A stretch of 20,917 bases of DNA from Pelargonium cotyledonis (Eukaryota > Streptophyta > Magnoliopsida > Geraniales > Geraniaceae), in the NCBI GenBank assembly GCA_036897625.1, contig JAYMTA010001258.1, positions 1 through 20,917 on the forward strand, read 5' to 3'. Made by a program: the position numbers and the translations under genes. Positions 1 through 9,860 of the stretch are shown one piece after another. The notes under the pieces are model-generated. The model was not told the DNA's origin and did not search any database. It saw only the letters and a program-made list of their open reading frames with translations. The number at the start of each line of letters is the position of its first letter. Position 1 is the first letter of the stretch.

Positions 1-158
1 TACCCTTATCACTTATGCACATATGCAAATCTGCACATGAGTGCACATGGGGTGTAGGTTGAAAAGTGAGAGTAATATTGAAAACATTTTAAGTTATCTA
101 GTAATCCTTAATTTTTGAAAAAAATGGAAACAAGACACTCATTTTGAGACGGAGGGAG
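1..158 (+). mobile_element. Stowaway-like MITE, 5' end cut by window edge
   Basis: The segment ends in GAGACGGAGGGAG followed by TA, the reverse complement of the Stowaway-type terminus CTCCCTC, with the TA target expected of Tc1/mariner-related MITEs. Its interior (for example the stretch reading CACATGGGGTGTAGGT, and ACAAGACACTCATTTT near the end) is nearly the same as in the elements at 12604-12841 and 15284-15512, in the same orientation. The left terminus lies outside the window. The element is non-coding and would depend on a transposase supplied elsewhere. Confidence 0.85.
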
Positions 159-160
159 TA

Positions 161-2223
161 TTTGTCAGTGTTGATGTGATTGGAATATATAATAATAATA
201 ATATTAATATTATTATATATTTTATTTTTACTTATAAATATAAAATAATAAACATGTTATAATTAGATAATTTCAATTTGTATAAAAGTGTTTTTTTGAA
301 ATACTTCATTGAAAATTATTAAGAATTTACTATTTTTGGCGTGTTTTTGAACCTACTAGACTACGTTTTCGAAATTCGTCAGCATATAGCTGTTGGCCGC
401 TTGAAGTATATATAAAACTGATATCGACACTCCACTTAATATAATAACAAATGTGAAATCATACACGCAATAAAAACGTCTTAATTAGCAAAGTTTTGAG
501 AATGTCAATGATGAAACATTGAACCATATAAGATCTATTAGTCAACAAGCTTTGAAATTTAGTCAATCAAGCCAGCTAGATTGAACTAATTGTAGTGTTC
601 AAGCTTCCATTCATTATTTTGTGTTTTTTGGGTACAAACTACAAACTCTGAACAAAACCATGAAATAGCTGAAATAATTAGGTGGATATTAGGTGGAAAT
701 GTGGAGAGAGCTTAGCCTTGGAAATGGTCATGTGTCCAATTAATAAGATATTGTTAAGCAAATCAATGAAAAATAATTGATCACTAAAAACACATGGATC
801 TGTCCATCATGTGAGCTACGAATTGTACCATATTTCCAAATAATTTCGAATTGAAATCAGTTGATAATTGCGTACAAGAGGAAGATGTTGAATATAACAA
901 ATAATTGGCCTATTAGCCTACACATTTCGTACATGCCACACCCTATACTTTCTTTTTCGTGGGAACTCATGTATCACACGCTCATGTAAATAGAAAATAC
1001 ATGTGTGCATGTTGATGTGTGACGCTCTAGTTTAAGGAGGACAAGGACCAAATTCGGTTTGGTGAGATATGTGGACGGTACAATGTGCCATTAGCGTGGA
1101 TTGAGTCACCATGTAAGATGGGTTCACCCGGTGACTCGCATATGAGTCATGTGGGGTGATTTCTGTATGGTCACGTGCGTGTGCGCCGGTAGATCGAAAC
1201 ATTTTATATTAGGAGATGCAATATATTATAAAATAAAATAATGACGAAATATAAAATGTTAGACAAATTTGATTGAATATATATTTACTTATATGAAATT
1301 ATGTAAAAGTTGAAGAAGTATACCAATAAAAATTAGAGGAGCCCCAGACACTCGAGCATTAACTTTTCAGTTTTCATTGCACGCGCTTCTTGTGATTGGG
1401 GCTCCACAAAATTGAAATGAGGGCGCATTACTATTGCTTTTATCATTTTTGTTCAATAAATTTACCTCGTTTGCAAGACGACGCGGTTCCAAATCATGCA
1501 TGAATGAACCATCTATAAGAAATGGAGTGGTCAATAGTTGTGGTTGATGATCATCAAAAAGAGGGAAGTGGAATGAAGTGCATCCGCGATGGGAGATCTG
1601 GATATTTGACGAATTTGTTGACCTTTGGCATCTAAGATTAGCCTACATAAATACCATGGTCGATAGGTGCAACAAGTCGGAGGGACAATGTGGGAATGGT
1701 CACTAGGTTGACGTGTGCTTCGGGTGAGATTGTATGAGTTTGATATGCTCAATAGTTCACTCATTGTGAGATTGCTGCAAGTTCGTAACAAGAAAAAAAA
1801 TCAAATTTTTACCACTTTTGCATGAGATAGGTTGTCGGTTTGCATGGTGACTTCATGCTCAAATGAGGGAGAGGTAGTTTGAGAGATAGTCGACTTAGAA
1901 AGACTTGAAAAGTACGACAATGATAACAAAAAAAAATCTTTCTTTTTAATATAATGTGACAATTGTGGTTGATCATATTTAAACGTATGTTATAATCTAT
2001 TCGACTGTCTTTCAATAAGTCTATCTTCTTGCAATATTTCGTTTGTCGGAGTTCGTTCGTGAGGATATTTCGGACTCATTTTTAATTAGATATTATTTTT
2101 CATGAACCTCACATTTGACGTTAATTCCGGATATATTAAGCCCCCGATGGTACTCGATTGGCGTTTCTCGAATAGTAGGGGACGCATCTCGTGTTATGAG
2201 AAACATGGGAGAAGATTTTGAAA
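161..2223. other. Gene-free AT-rich upstream region
   Basis: I see no coding exon supported by a protein motif here. It contains an AAT-rich microsatellite (about 189-217) and a G-box core CACGTG at 1172-1177, which is 1.3 kb upstream of the DCI1-like start codon and so of doubtful relevance. The stretch at 1000-1200 is richer in G and C than its surroundings, but I could not assign it to a gene or transposon. Open frames at 1531-2281 show no recognisable domain. Confidence 0.6.
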
Positions 2224-2320
2224 TGGGCTTGATATTGGGCTGGAGTACAGTGGGCTTAATTGGGCTTGAGCTGCGACCCAAGTTCCCAAAGACTCTAGGG
2301 AGGCCAAGCGGCCCAGCCCA
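2224..2320. promoter_or_regulatory. Cluster of site II (TGGGCT/GGCCCA) promoter motifs
   Basis: Four TGGGCT motifs lie at 2224, 2236, 2251 and 2261. A GGCCCA (2310-2315) and an AGCCCA (2315-2320) follow on the other strand. Site II elements of this form are known binding sites for TCP factors in plant promoters of growth-related, ribosomal and mitochondrial genes. The cluster ends about 175 bp before the DCI1-like ATG, a normal promoter distance, so assignment to that gene is reasonable but inferred. Confidence 0.6.
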
Positions 2321-2494
2321 TTACTTATTAGTACTATTTTATTATTTTGCAGTTCAGTACCGGGGTTTTATTATATTTACAATTCAGTGCCTGGTAATTG
2401 AATAGAGTGTCCTATCCATTTTAGCTGCTGATCTATTTTCCTACTCCTTCTCCCATTTTTCCTGTTCAGCTTGTTACAGTGAACAGCTCCAACA

Positions 2495-3857
2495 ATGGAG
2501 AAGTACAAAACCTTACAAATTGTTCAGCGAACCCCAAATTCTGGAGTCTTCGATCTCTTCATCAACCGCCCATCTTTCCGCAACGCCTTGTCGAAGGACT
2601 TCTTCGCCGAATTCCCCAGAGCGCTTGCTTCCCTTGACCTGAACCCCAGCGTCAGCGTCATCGTCCTCCGCGGTTCCGGCGACCACTTCTGCTCCGGAAT
2701 CGATCTCAAAACCCTCGACTCAACCACTGGCCAGTCCCTTCCCTCCGACCGCGGCCGCGCCGGGGAGAAGCTTCGTCGAGACATCAAGGTCATGCAGGAT
2801 GCGATCTCTGCGATTGAGCTATGCCGAAAACCGGTGATCGCATGTATCCACGGCGCGTGTATCGGCGGGGGGGCACGATATATTACTCCTCGTTTCATGA
2901 AGGACTAAAATTGAGGGGCGGTGGAATCGAGTTTATCGCTGCCTTTGACATAAGGTACTGTATGGAGGACGCGTTCTTCTCCGTGAAGGAGGTTGATTTG
3001 GCCATCACGGCGGATCTCGGGACCCTTCAGAGGTTGCCGAGTATTGTTGGATTTGGTGCGGCCATGGAGCTGGCGTTGACTGGTCGGAGGTTTGCGGGTT
3101 CAGAGGCGAAGGAGTTGGGTTTGGTTTCTCAGGCATTTGGGACCAAGGAGGAGATGGATCGTGGAGTGAGCATTGTCGCCGAGGGTAAGTTATCGACCAT
3201 TTTCCAACGGTAGAAAATATAATTTTGCTAAGTTTAGTACCAATCAATTCTAGCATATGCCCAAATGAAAAAAAAATGACTAGTTTTATACTTCATAATT
3301 TAAATATTCTTTATAAAAAAAAAAAAAAAAAAAAAAATTTACAGTATCTTGTAAATAGAATTGTACTGAACTCAATTGTAGTCTCTGTTTTTCATATGAA
3401 ATGAACTAAAATGGATATATAAGAATGTGATCACATTGGCAACTATTGTAATGACTGTATCTAGTTGCTTCTGAAGTATGGTTTTGTTGAAACTAGTAGT
3501 AAAAATCTAGTGTCATCTGCAAAAGTTTGTATTTAGTAACTTTAGCATTAGTTGACTGGTTAGTTTGTTCTTCTAGGGATGGTATTGTTCAAACTAGCTT
3601 GTTCATTTTTAGTTTGATAAGTGGATGAGATGATGTTGTTGAGTGAGGAGTGAATATATTTTGCAGGAATCTCTTCCAAGTCTCCCCTTGCTGTTACTGG
3701 AACAAAAGCAGTGTTGTTAAAAGGTCGGGACATGACTCTGGATCAAGGATTGGATTATGTAGCAACTTGGAATGCTGCCATGCTTTTATCGGATGACTTG
3801 AAGGAGGCGGTTCAAGCTTCTATGAAAAAACGGAAACCTGTTTTTGCCAAGCTCTGA
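2495..3857 (+). CDS. DCI1: Peroxisomal delta(3,5)-delta(2,4)-dienoyl-CoA isomerase (DCI1-like), exon 1 disrupted by an insertion
   Basis: Crotonase-fold enzyme that moves double bonds in 3,5-dienoyl-CoA during peroxisomal beta-oxidation of unsaturated fatty acids. The ATG at 2495 opens MEKYKTLQIVQR, matching the plant DCI1 N-terminus. The first oxyanion-hole motif (HFCSGIDL) and the second (HGACIGGG, ending at 2872) are in one frame. The rest (GIEFIAAFDIRYC, VKEVDLAITADLGTLQRLP) continues in another frame after 53 extra bases and an in-frame TAA. A GT-AG intron at 3185-3666 joins GAG-G to GA-ATC, and the last exon ends KRKPVFAKL at 3857, with a PTS1 signal AKL. Without the extra 53 bases the protein would be 275 aa, close to Arabidopsis DCI1 (278 aa). 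Glu148 and Asp156 match rat Glu196 and Asp204, but the rat Asp176 position is Glu128. A 59-bp mini-intron (2857-2915) would restore frame at the cost of Cys-Ile. The gene may be a young pseudogene, or the insertion may be spliced out. Confidence 0.88.
2869..2921 (+). other. 53-bp insertion in the DCI1-like exon, flanked by GGCGG
   Basis: The codons for Gly-Gly-Gly occur twice, at 2864-2872 and 2917-2925, exactly 53 bases apart. The family has a single GGG at this point. The 5-bp word GGCGG begins both copies (2864-2868 and 2917-2921), so the extra DNA looks like a short insertion with a 5-bp duplication, or filler DNA from a repair event. It brings a TAA at 2906-2908 in the upstream frame and starts with a run of seven Gs. 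If the G run were really eight long, the insert would be an in-frame 18-residue loop, so a base-count error matters here. Confidence 0.7.
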
Positions 3858-4037
3858 TGGTGCTTTTACAGTGTAGCTTCAGTCTTGATCACAGATATCA
3901 GGTATGTGTTTGACAGGGCATACTATGTTTTCTTAAGGGTCTTTGTTTGGTTGTTTTCTTTTTCTTGTGTCTTGCTTAGGCCATAGGGCTTGCAATGTGT
4001 ACTTGTTGACTGCTGCCAACTTTTTTGCTGGTTAGCT

Positions 4038-4043
4038 AATAAA
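4038..4043 (+). terminator. Likely poly(A) signal of the DCI1-like gene
   Basis: AATAAA lies about 180 bp after the stop codon at 3855-3857 and 24 bp before the MITE at 4067. It is the only canonical AATAAA I noticed between the stop codon and that element. Plant polyadenylation signals are loose, so use of this one is inferred. Confidence 0.45.
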
Positions 4044-4066
4044 TGAAAGAAAAGTGAACATTTAAA

Positions 4067-4383
4067 GAAAAATGCTAAACATCCCAAATTTTGTACAAAC
4101 TTTTCTATACAAAATGATGTGGCAATCTACGTGGCAAACACGTTTTTCGTATTTTTGTAGTTTAAAATTAATTTTAACGAATAACAACCCGACACATATG
4201 ATACCACTACCCTCTCATGAATTTCTGGCGCGGAGCGCCCGGTTTATTAGACTTACTGCATATGTGGCGCGTTGTGATTCGGCCAAGTCACCTACATCAT
4301 ATTTGACGTGTCATATCTCATCTATTGACACATCATTTTGTAAAACTAATTTTGTACAAAATTTTGTACATATAGCATTGCTC
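4067..4383. mobile_element. Mutator-type MITE with 9-bp target duplication
   Basis: The two ends are inverted repeats of about 55 bp. The left end starts GAAAAATGCTA and the reverse complement of the right end starts GAGCAATGCTA; both continue through AAATTTTGTAC and then ACAAAATGATGTG. The flanking 9-mer ACATTTAAA is present at 4058-4066 and again at 4384-4392, the target-site size of Mutator-like elements. The interior includes a short GC-rich patch near 4229-4240. An open frame of 119 codons over this element (4072-4431) is a by-product of the repeat, not a gene. It sits between two convergent genes. Confidence 0.8.
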
Positions 4384-4667
4384 ACATTTAAAATAGGTTT
4401 TTTTTTTTTTAAGAGAGACATGCTTACTTAAAACATTACATTTTCAAGACAGGCCTAATCAGTTCTATGTTACATTTATACCTGGTTTGAATTCCCAACC
4501 ACACATGTCCTTTGGATACACCCATCAGCATAAAAGGATACACTAAAGTATACACAAAATTTAATACTTGGGGTAAGGTAATGAGGAAAAAAGGCTAGAT
4601 TAATGTTTGGGCAGGACAAGAAGAAAATATTAGAGAAGTGAGGCTTGCACAGTATGGTTGGATGATT

Positions 4668-7157
4668 TTAGTATATTGGGCATCTATTATTATCTTTAAC
4701 CAACCCGGGCATGAGATTATGCAAGAATAAGAATTCAGGCTGCGGTAAGAATGAGAACTCATGCTGTGAGAACTGGGGCTGAGTTGAGTTTTCCTCCTGC
4801 TTCTCTTCTGTACCATCTTTTGCTTGGTGGGTGAAATCTGAGGCTGACTCTGTGATATCTTGAACTAGGTCCACTATCACCCCGTCAACATCCATAATGT
4901 GTTGCTTTTGAACTACCTGTGGCACATTGCTGCAAATACACAAAATGATTGGCTCAGATGGTGTAGTAAATTTAAGAAACCCATGTGTTAAATATGTAAG
5001 AAAGCTTACTTCAGTTGGCCATAGGTTAGGAGAGAAAGCTTGGATTCTTTGATTCTAGCTACTGCTTCTGGATTTCTAAAGATGGCTTTGACTTCTGAAA
5101 CTATTCCTTGCAAACCTCCTTCTAGGCACACTTTAATGGCCTCGTCTAATGAATTCCTTCTTACGTCTGCATATATTTCAGATCCTCCATTTGTAAGGAA
5201 GAACACCTGGATAATAATTAAATCAGGAAAGATGGCTAAAGAATATAATCAGGCAGGAATGAAAAGGAAAAAGTCTCTTCTGATATAAAATTCACACCCG
5301 TCACGTAGATTAGAATTGAATATCTAGAACTACACCATCCAGGGCTCAGAAACCTAGTTAATGCCTAAAAAGAATTGACAGGAGGAGAAATTGATATGTA
5401 GGGCTCAGAAACCTAGTTAATGCCTAAATAAGAATTGATAGGAGGAGAAATTGATATGTAATCATACAGGGTAGGTGCTTTGGAGTTTCCTGATCAGCTG
5501 TGCCGCATCGGGTAGAAAGGTTGAGAATATTACAGTTCTATTATTGGAGTGCTCGTTTACCACCTGGACCATGAAATATATCAGCATTAAAGAATCATAG
5601 CTAAATTTCAGGTTTAATAGAAGAGGCGGCATACCCTCAAGATTACTTGAATAACATGTGTAAGTTTTTCTTTATCGTAGGTTATACTGTCATCGAACTT
5701 CAACTCAATATTAAAACCCAAAGAGGGGTGGACTTTCTGGAACACCTCTTGCAATGTGCAGAGAGGATCATCTTTCTCAACCTTCCACTCATATATCCTC
5801 CCATCCTTTGTCTTCCTGAATAGAGGCTTTTCTGCCTGAATTGTTAAACAGTAGAGTGAGTAGCAAGTAGTAGGAAATTAACATTCGTTGGAGGGACCCA
5901 TGCTTGAGAAAGGGAAGGATGATATGTACATTTCCTGTTTTCTGGGGTCCATAGGAAAGAAACTCAGCCTGAGTGAGGTCTGTAACTCTCTTCTCAATTA
6001 TGTCACCCTGAAATGTAGTTCCCAATCGATGAATGGTGAGCATAGTGTAGGACCAGTGGAACCTTTAATCTTAGTTTGAATAATAATAAAAAAGCATAAC
6101 TAGGAGATGATTAAAGAAATGGGAAAAGAACATACCTTGTCTTGGGTGAGGATGTAATTGTCATGGTATATGATTGGGCAGTCATCTTTGATCACCTACA
6201 ACAGAGAGTTATATTTTTTCATTATTATTTACATTTCTTTCCAAGGATTCTTGGTTGACCCAATTGTAAATTTGTAATAATGTTTTAAAAAAAATGTACT
6301 CCATAGTGACAATTAAAACAAGGACAGCAACCTCGCAAGTTCCCTTAGTTGAATTGTGTTGAAGGGACAAAGCCACTTGTCTTTTTCTGTCTTTCATGTG
6401 TCATTAGATGCTTTAGAGGGTTGAATGACAGAGAACTTTAAGGTTTAATGTGGTATGAGCCATTACCTAATTCCTGTCATAAGAAAGCTAAGAGACACTT
6501 TGGCCTCTGCTTCTGGATGCCAGTGATGGTGAATCGTGTGATTCCCACATGGATCTTTCTGCTTTCAGAATTCAGAAATCCTTTAAAGCATATAAAAGAA
6601 GAGAGAGCAGTGTCTTGGAACCCAGATAAAGTTAGCCGAAGATATATATGTGTTGTAAAGAATTTAAGGAGTTAGTGATTCCCCAAGAAGCCGATGATAA
6701 AAGAACTCTCATGAAAAGTGCCAAAACCCTGATATAAAAACTAAAAAACACAAGAAGTAAACATTAGAAGAAGAAGAAGATATAACGTGTTTCTTACCTG
6801 AACGTCGAATTCGACGAAATCAATAGGGAAGTTAGTGGCAGCATCATTGAAAGAGAGGATGGAATTCTCCTTAATGGATTTCATTCTGGGATCAGGTGAC
6901 TGCAAAAGGTTCATTCCACAACCCCTATGTCCAATGACCGTGAAATTCGGCCATTTGTATCCACCATTGCCATTATCATTGCAAACACGCTCTTCTGTTT
7001 ACAATCACCCAAGACCAAACTTCAACTATCCAGAAACAAAACAATAAAAGAAACTTGAAGAAAATGGGATGAAATGACCTTCTGGTGAGATTGAGCAGGT
7101 GGAAGAGAATTGATCAAGATTAGGAACCTCTGAAACATGGACGCCTTGGAGCGCCAT
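4668..7157 (-). CDS. GDPD: Glycerophosphodiester phosphodiesterase, GDPD1/2/3 clade (eight exons)
   Basis: Hydrolyses glycerophosphodiesters to an alcohol and glycerol-3-phosphate, recycling lipid head groups; Arabidopsis GDPD1 is plastidial and induced by phosphate starvation. Exons on the minus strand: 7157-7079, 6994-6798, 6195-6136, 6007-5930, 5835-5635, 5563-5468, 5206-5010 and 4929-4668. All have GT-AG borders, and they sum to 1170 nt (389 aa). The start MALQGVHVSEVPNLDQF matches the family N-terminus. The catalytic set HR-ExD-H is complete: His49-Arg50 in VIGHRG, Glu88 and Asp90 in FVEFDVQ, His103 in IYHD. Later conserved blocks include GFNIELKFDD, VFFLTNGGSEIY and GLQGIVSEVKAIFRNP. 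The C-terminal tail after DGVIVD is less conserved. It is convergent with the DCI1-like gene, the arrangement expected if this pair is syntenic with AT5G43280 and AT5G43300. Assignment to one paralogue is not certain. Confidence 0.93.
5342..5460 (-). repeat. Recent two-copy tandem duplication in GDPD intron 6
   Basis: Units at 5342-5400 (59 bp) and 5401-5460 (60 bp) both start GGGCTCAGAAACCTAGTTAA and end TTGATATGTA. They differ by about one indel and one or two substitutions. The second unit ends 7 bp from the donor GT of GDPD exon 6 (5467-5466), so the duplication extends the 5' part of that intron without touching the splice site. Confidence 0.9.
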
Positions 7158-7299
7158 TCTTTTTGGTGAGGGAAGGAGGAGGGGAGAGGGCAAGAGAAAG
7201 CCACCACCCTGTTTGGAGCTTCCTGAGACGTTGCTAGTTATAGAACCAACTGGAGGTGGTTTAGCAGATTCTGGTTTTGGGGATTTTTTAGCTATTTAA

Positions 7300-8681
7300 A
7301 GAATGGGTCAATTTTGAAATTAAGGAATCATCATTCATTTTCCTTCTATCTTTTTTTATTTATTAGAGTGTATATAAAAAGGTTTCTTTTTCTTTTCTCT
7401 ACATAATGAGACATTGTTAGAGTTCCATAATGACTGGATTAGGACATGCCTTTTATTTCCATGTTGAGTTCATTTTCTATTTTGGCCCTTTTTCCCCTTT
7501 TTTCTTGCAGCACCTGTCCGTATTTCAATTATGCTCCTCGTTGTTTTATTTTTATTTTTATTTATGGTAGCATTTTAATTTGCATATGAGAAAGTAGAGC
7601 TGTGGCATGTAAGATTCTAGAGCAAAAATGTATATTCCTGAAAAGAGAAACAGAAAGATGTATGATAGAAATACATTATATTTGGACTTTAAAATGGCAC
7701 ACCTGTCGTCAACATTATATTAGTGATCTCTGACCGTTTTAAGTGAAAGCGTTGGATTACAATTAACCTACCGTAGAAGTAAGAGGATGTTTCCATTTCA
7801 TATCCATTATATTTACATATTAAGTTTAGAGAAATGTAGTTGGAGATGAAAAAAGTGAGAGAGGTATGTGACTCATTTATAGCTGGATTAACACTACGTG
7901 CTATTCTTTCTAATCTAATTTCTTTCCAATAAGAAGCATGAAAGGTTTAGACTTTTGGAACCCCTTTTCTTATGGATGATGATGATGATGATGATGACCA
8001 TGTCTACATTTTTAATCCTTACTTTACACATCTTCATGGGTGATGATATATGACTCTTGTATGCAATTGTCGCCAACTTGGTTCATGCTTTTAGTCTATT
8101 GGTTGTTTCTTATTTGTAATGTTAGTGTAAATCACCTTGTATTTTGAGAAAAATGTTGGTTTTGCGATAGATTAGTTTATGATATATCTAAATGATAAGT
8201 TTTAGTAGACTTGAATGTCATTATATACTAAAAATGGTGTTTTTAGATTTGAGCAAGCGATTTCCGTGCTTATTTTTACTTTAATAATGGTATTTCAATT
8301 GTCAAAACAGCAATGTAGGAGCCATGCCGTTGATTGAAGCGGAATCAAGTGCTTAGCACATTTCCTGGAAGGACAATCTGGAGAAAATATTTCATCCTAT
8401 TTCAAAGAGATTGAGATTCTAAGATGTTACAGTATATATGTTGTTATATTTTATCACATTGGGCTTGAAAATATATGTCTCCACCATGGTACAAAGGTTT
8501 CCAAAGAGAGAATTTTAAGAGTGGAAATGTAAAAAATGTCCGTCTCCAAATAAGTGTTATGTTTTATTTGTATTTTGTCTGAAAATAAATGTTGTTTTCT
8601 TTTTAGAAAGCTAGTTATGCATGAATTGTCGATACTGTTCTTATGATAAATCACGAGACCCGTTAGTAATGATTTTTATTT
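7300..8681. other. Intergenic region upstream of GDPD
   Basis: Nothing with coding support is visible. It should hold the GDPD promoter (minus-strand gene starting at 7157), but I see no convincing TATA box. A GAT trinucleotide microsatellite runs from 7975 to about 7997. The remainder is low-complexity AT-rich sequence. Confidence 0.6.
7630..7637. promoter_or_regulatory. Possible P1BS (PHR1) site upstream of GDPD
   Basis: GTATATTC fits the palindromic P1BS consensus GNATATNC, about 470 bp upstream of the GDPD start codon. PHR1-type MYB factors use this site to induce phosphate-starvation genes, including some GDPDs. One match in AT-rich DNA can arise by chance, so this is a candidate only. 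Confidence 0.35.
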
Positions 8682-9025
8682 GGAAAAAATCAAAATGGTC
8701 CCTGAACTATCTAGTTCGTGTCATTTAGGTCCCTGAACTATCAAATATGACATTTCGGTCTAAAAGATAGGAGAAAGAACTATTATAGTTCAAACGTTTC
8801 CAAAAACAAGCCCTGTAAGGACATTCCATCAAAATACTGATGACGTAAAATTTTTCTTTTTAATTTTTTTCATGAAAATTTAACGGTTCAGTTAGTGATT
8901 TTGATGAAATGTCTTGATATGACTCAGTTTTTGGGGACTATAAAGGCCCTTTTACCCATTTTTTTTTAATTGAAATGACATGTTTAATAGGTAAGGAATC
9001 AAAATAACACACCATTTTGGGCTCC
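8682..9025. mobile_element. Long-inverted-repeat MITE, right arm partly deleted
   Basis: The left arm starts GGAAAAAATCAAAATGGTCC and contains a repeated GGTCCCTGAACTAT word. It is complementary to the right part through blocks such as CATTCCATCAAAAT against ATTTTGATGAAATGTC, and TGACATTTCGGTC against TGAAATGACATG. It shares arm sequence with the element at 17476-17814. The right arm lacks the outer copy of the GTTCAGGGA word. The AT-rich 9-mer TTTTTATTT borders both ends (8673-8681 and 9026-9034), but its low complexity makes that target duplication weak. It is non-coding. Confidence 0.65.
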
Positions 9026-9118
9026 TTTTTATTTTACTTTACTCAATAGAGATGAGAATGAGATGGGCTTCAACGGAAGGTGGGTCGTAAAAGAAAAGCC
9101 CACTAAAGAACAGGCCCA
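9018..9118. promoter_or_regulatory. Orphan cluster of site II motifs
   Basis: TGGGCT at 9018 and 9064, AGCCCA at 9097 and GGCCCA at 9113 form a cluster like the one in front of the DCI1-like gene. No coding exon that I can recognise starts nearby on either strand. The first motif falls within the right end of the adjacent MITE. It could mark the promoter of a non-coding RNA, the relic of a lost gene, or chance. Confidence 0.3.
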
Positions 9119-9129
9119 ACTCACAAGTT

Positions 9130-9860
9130 TAAACTTCCATGAGCTTGAAGAGAAAAAAAGAAATAGAAAAAATTGTTGTAGCTTTTGAAGAACCAAGAAA
9201 AATAAAAGATAATTTTTTTTGCAGCAATAAAGAATATATGGTCTACTTTTTGAATTTTCGTGTTCTAGAAATTCTTATTTGCTTGTGATTTGGGTTTACA
9301 TATTGCTTGTTTATATATTTAAATTCTTGCCATGATTTTCATTGTACTTCATTATTTTTTTGTACTTGGTCAATTTGTTAATGACTTGAATAATGAAATT
9401 GCTTCAAATTTTATTTTATTTTATTTCATTTTATAGTATAATGGTAGTGAAAGCCACTTTGTATTTAAATAATTGAAATACACAATTGAAAATGATGCCT
9501 AGAGAAAAATAGTGCATGATACACAAATGATTGATGTAGAGGGTTGAGTATAAGCACTTATTTTTTTTCCAAAATGTCAATTTCTCCCTATTACTTCTCG
9601 CAGCTCTTTTCGCCTAATAATTTAATAAAAATCAAATTGCAATGATGTTTTTGCTTTAATTGATTACATAATATACTTTTCAAGAACAAATATCAGTATT
9701 TTATATACTTAAATTGTTTAAATTAATATCGAAAAGGAAAATTAATGAGATGTATAGGTAAAACACAAAAAATATTACATATGTTATAGCTCATAAATTT
9801 ATCAGAGTGCGTGAGTTATAAGTAACCAAATAATTAAAATTGACTTTAATCCATAAGCTT
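9130..9860. other. AT-rich intergenic DNA
   Basis: No exon, RNA gene or clear transposon is visible. The sequence is dominated by short A and T runs and by TTTTA repeats near 9410-9425. Confidence 0.55.

Noticed and set aside
1000-1200. A GC-richer stretch considered as an old LTR-element fragment
   Set aside because: No paired LTR, primer-binding site or coding domain could be found, so no family is claimed.
2115-2405. A 96-codon frame upstream of the DCI1-like gene
   Set aside because: It overlaps the site II promoter cluster, and the translation shows no family motif.
4072-4431. A 119-codon open frame
   Set aside because: It coincides with the Mutator-type MITE and its inverted repeats, with no protein family character.
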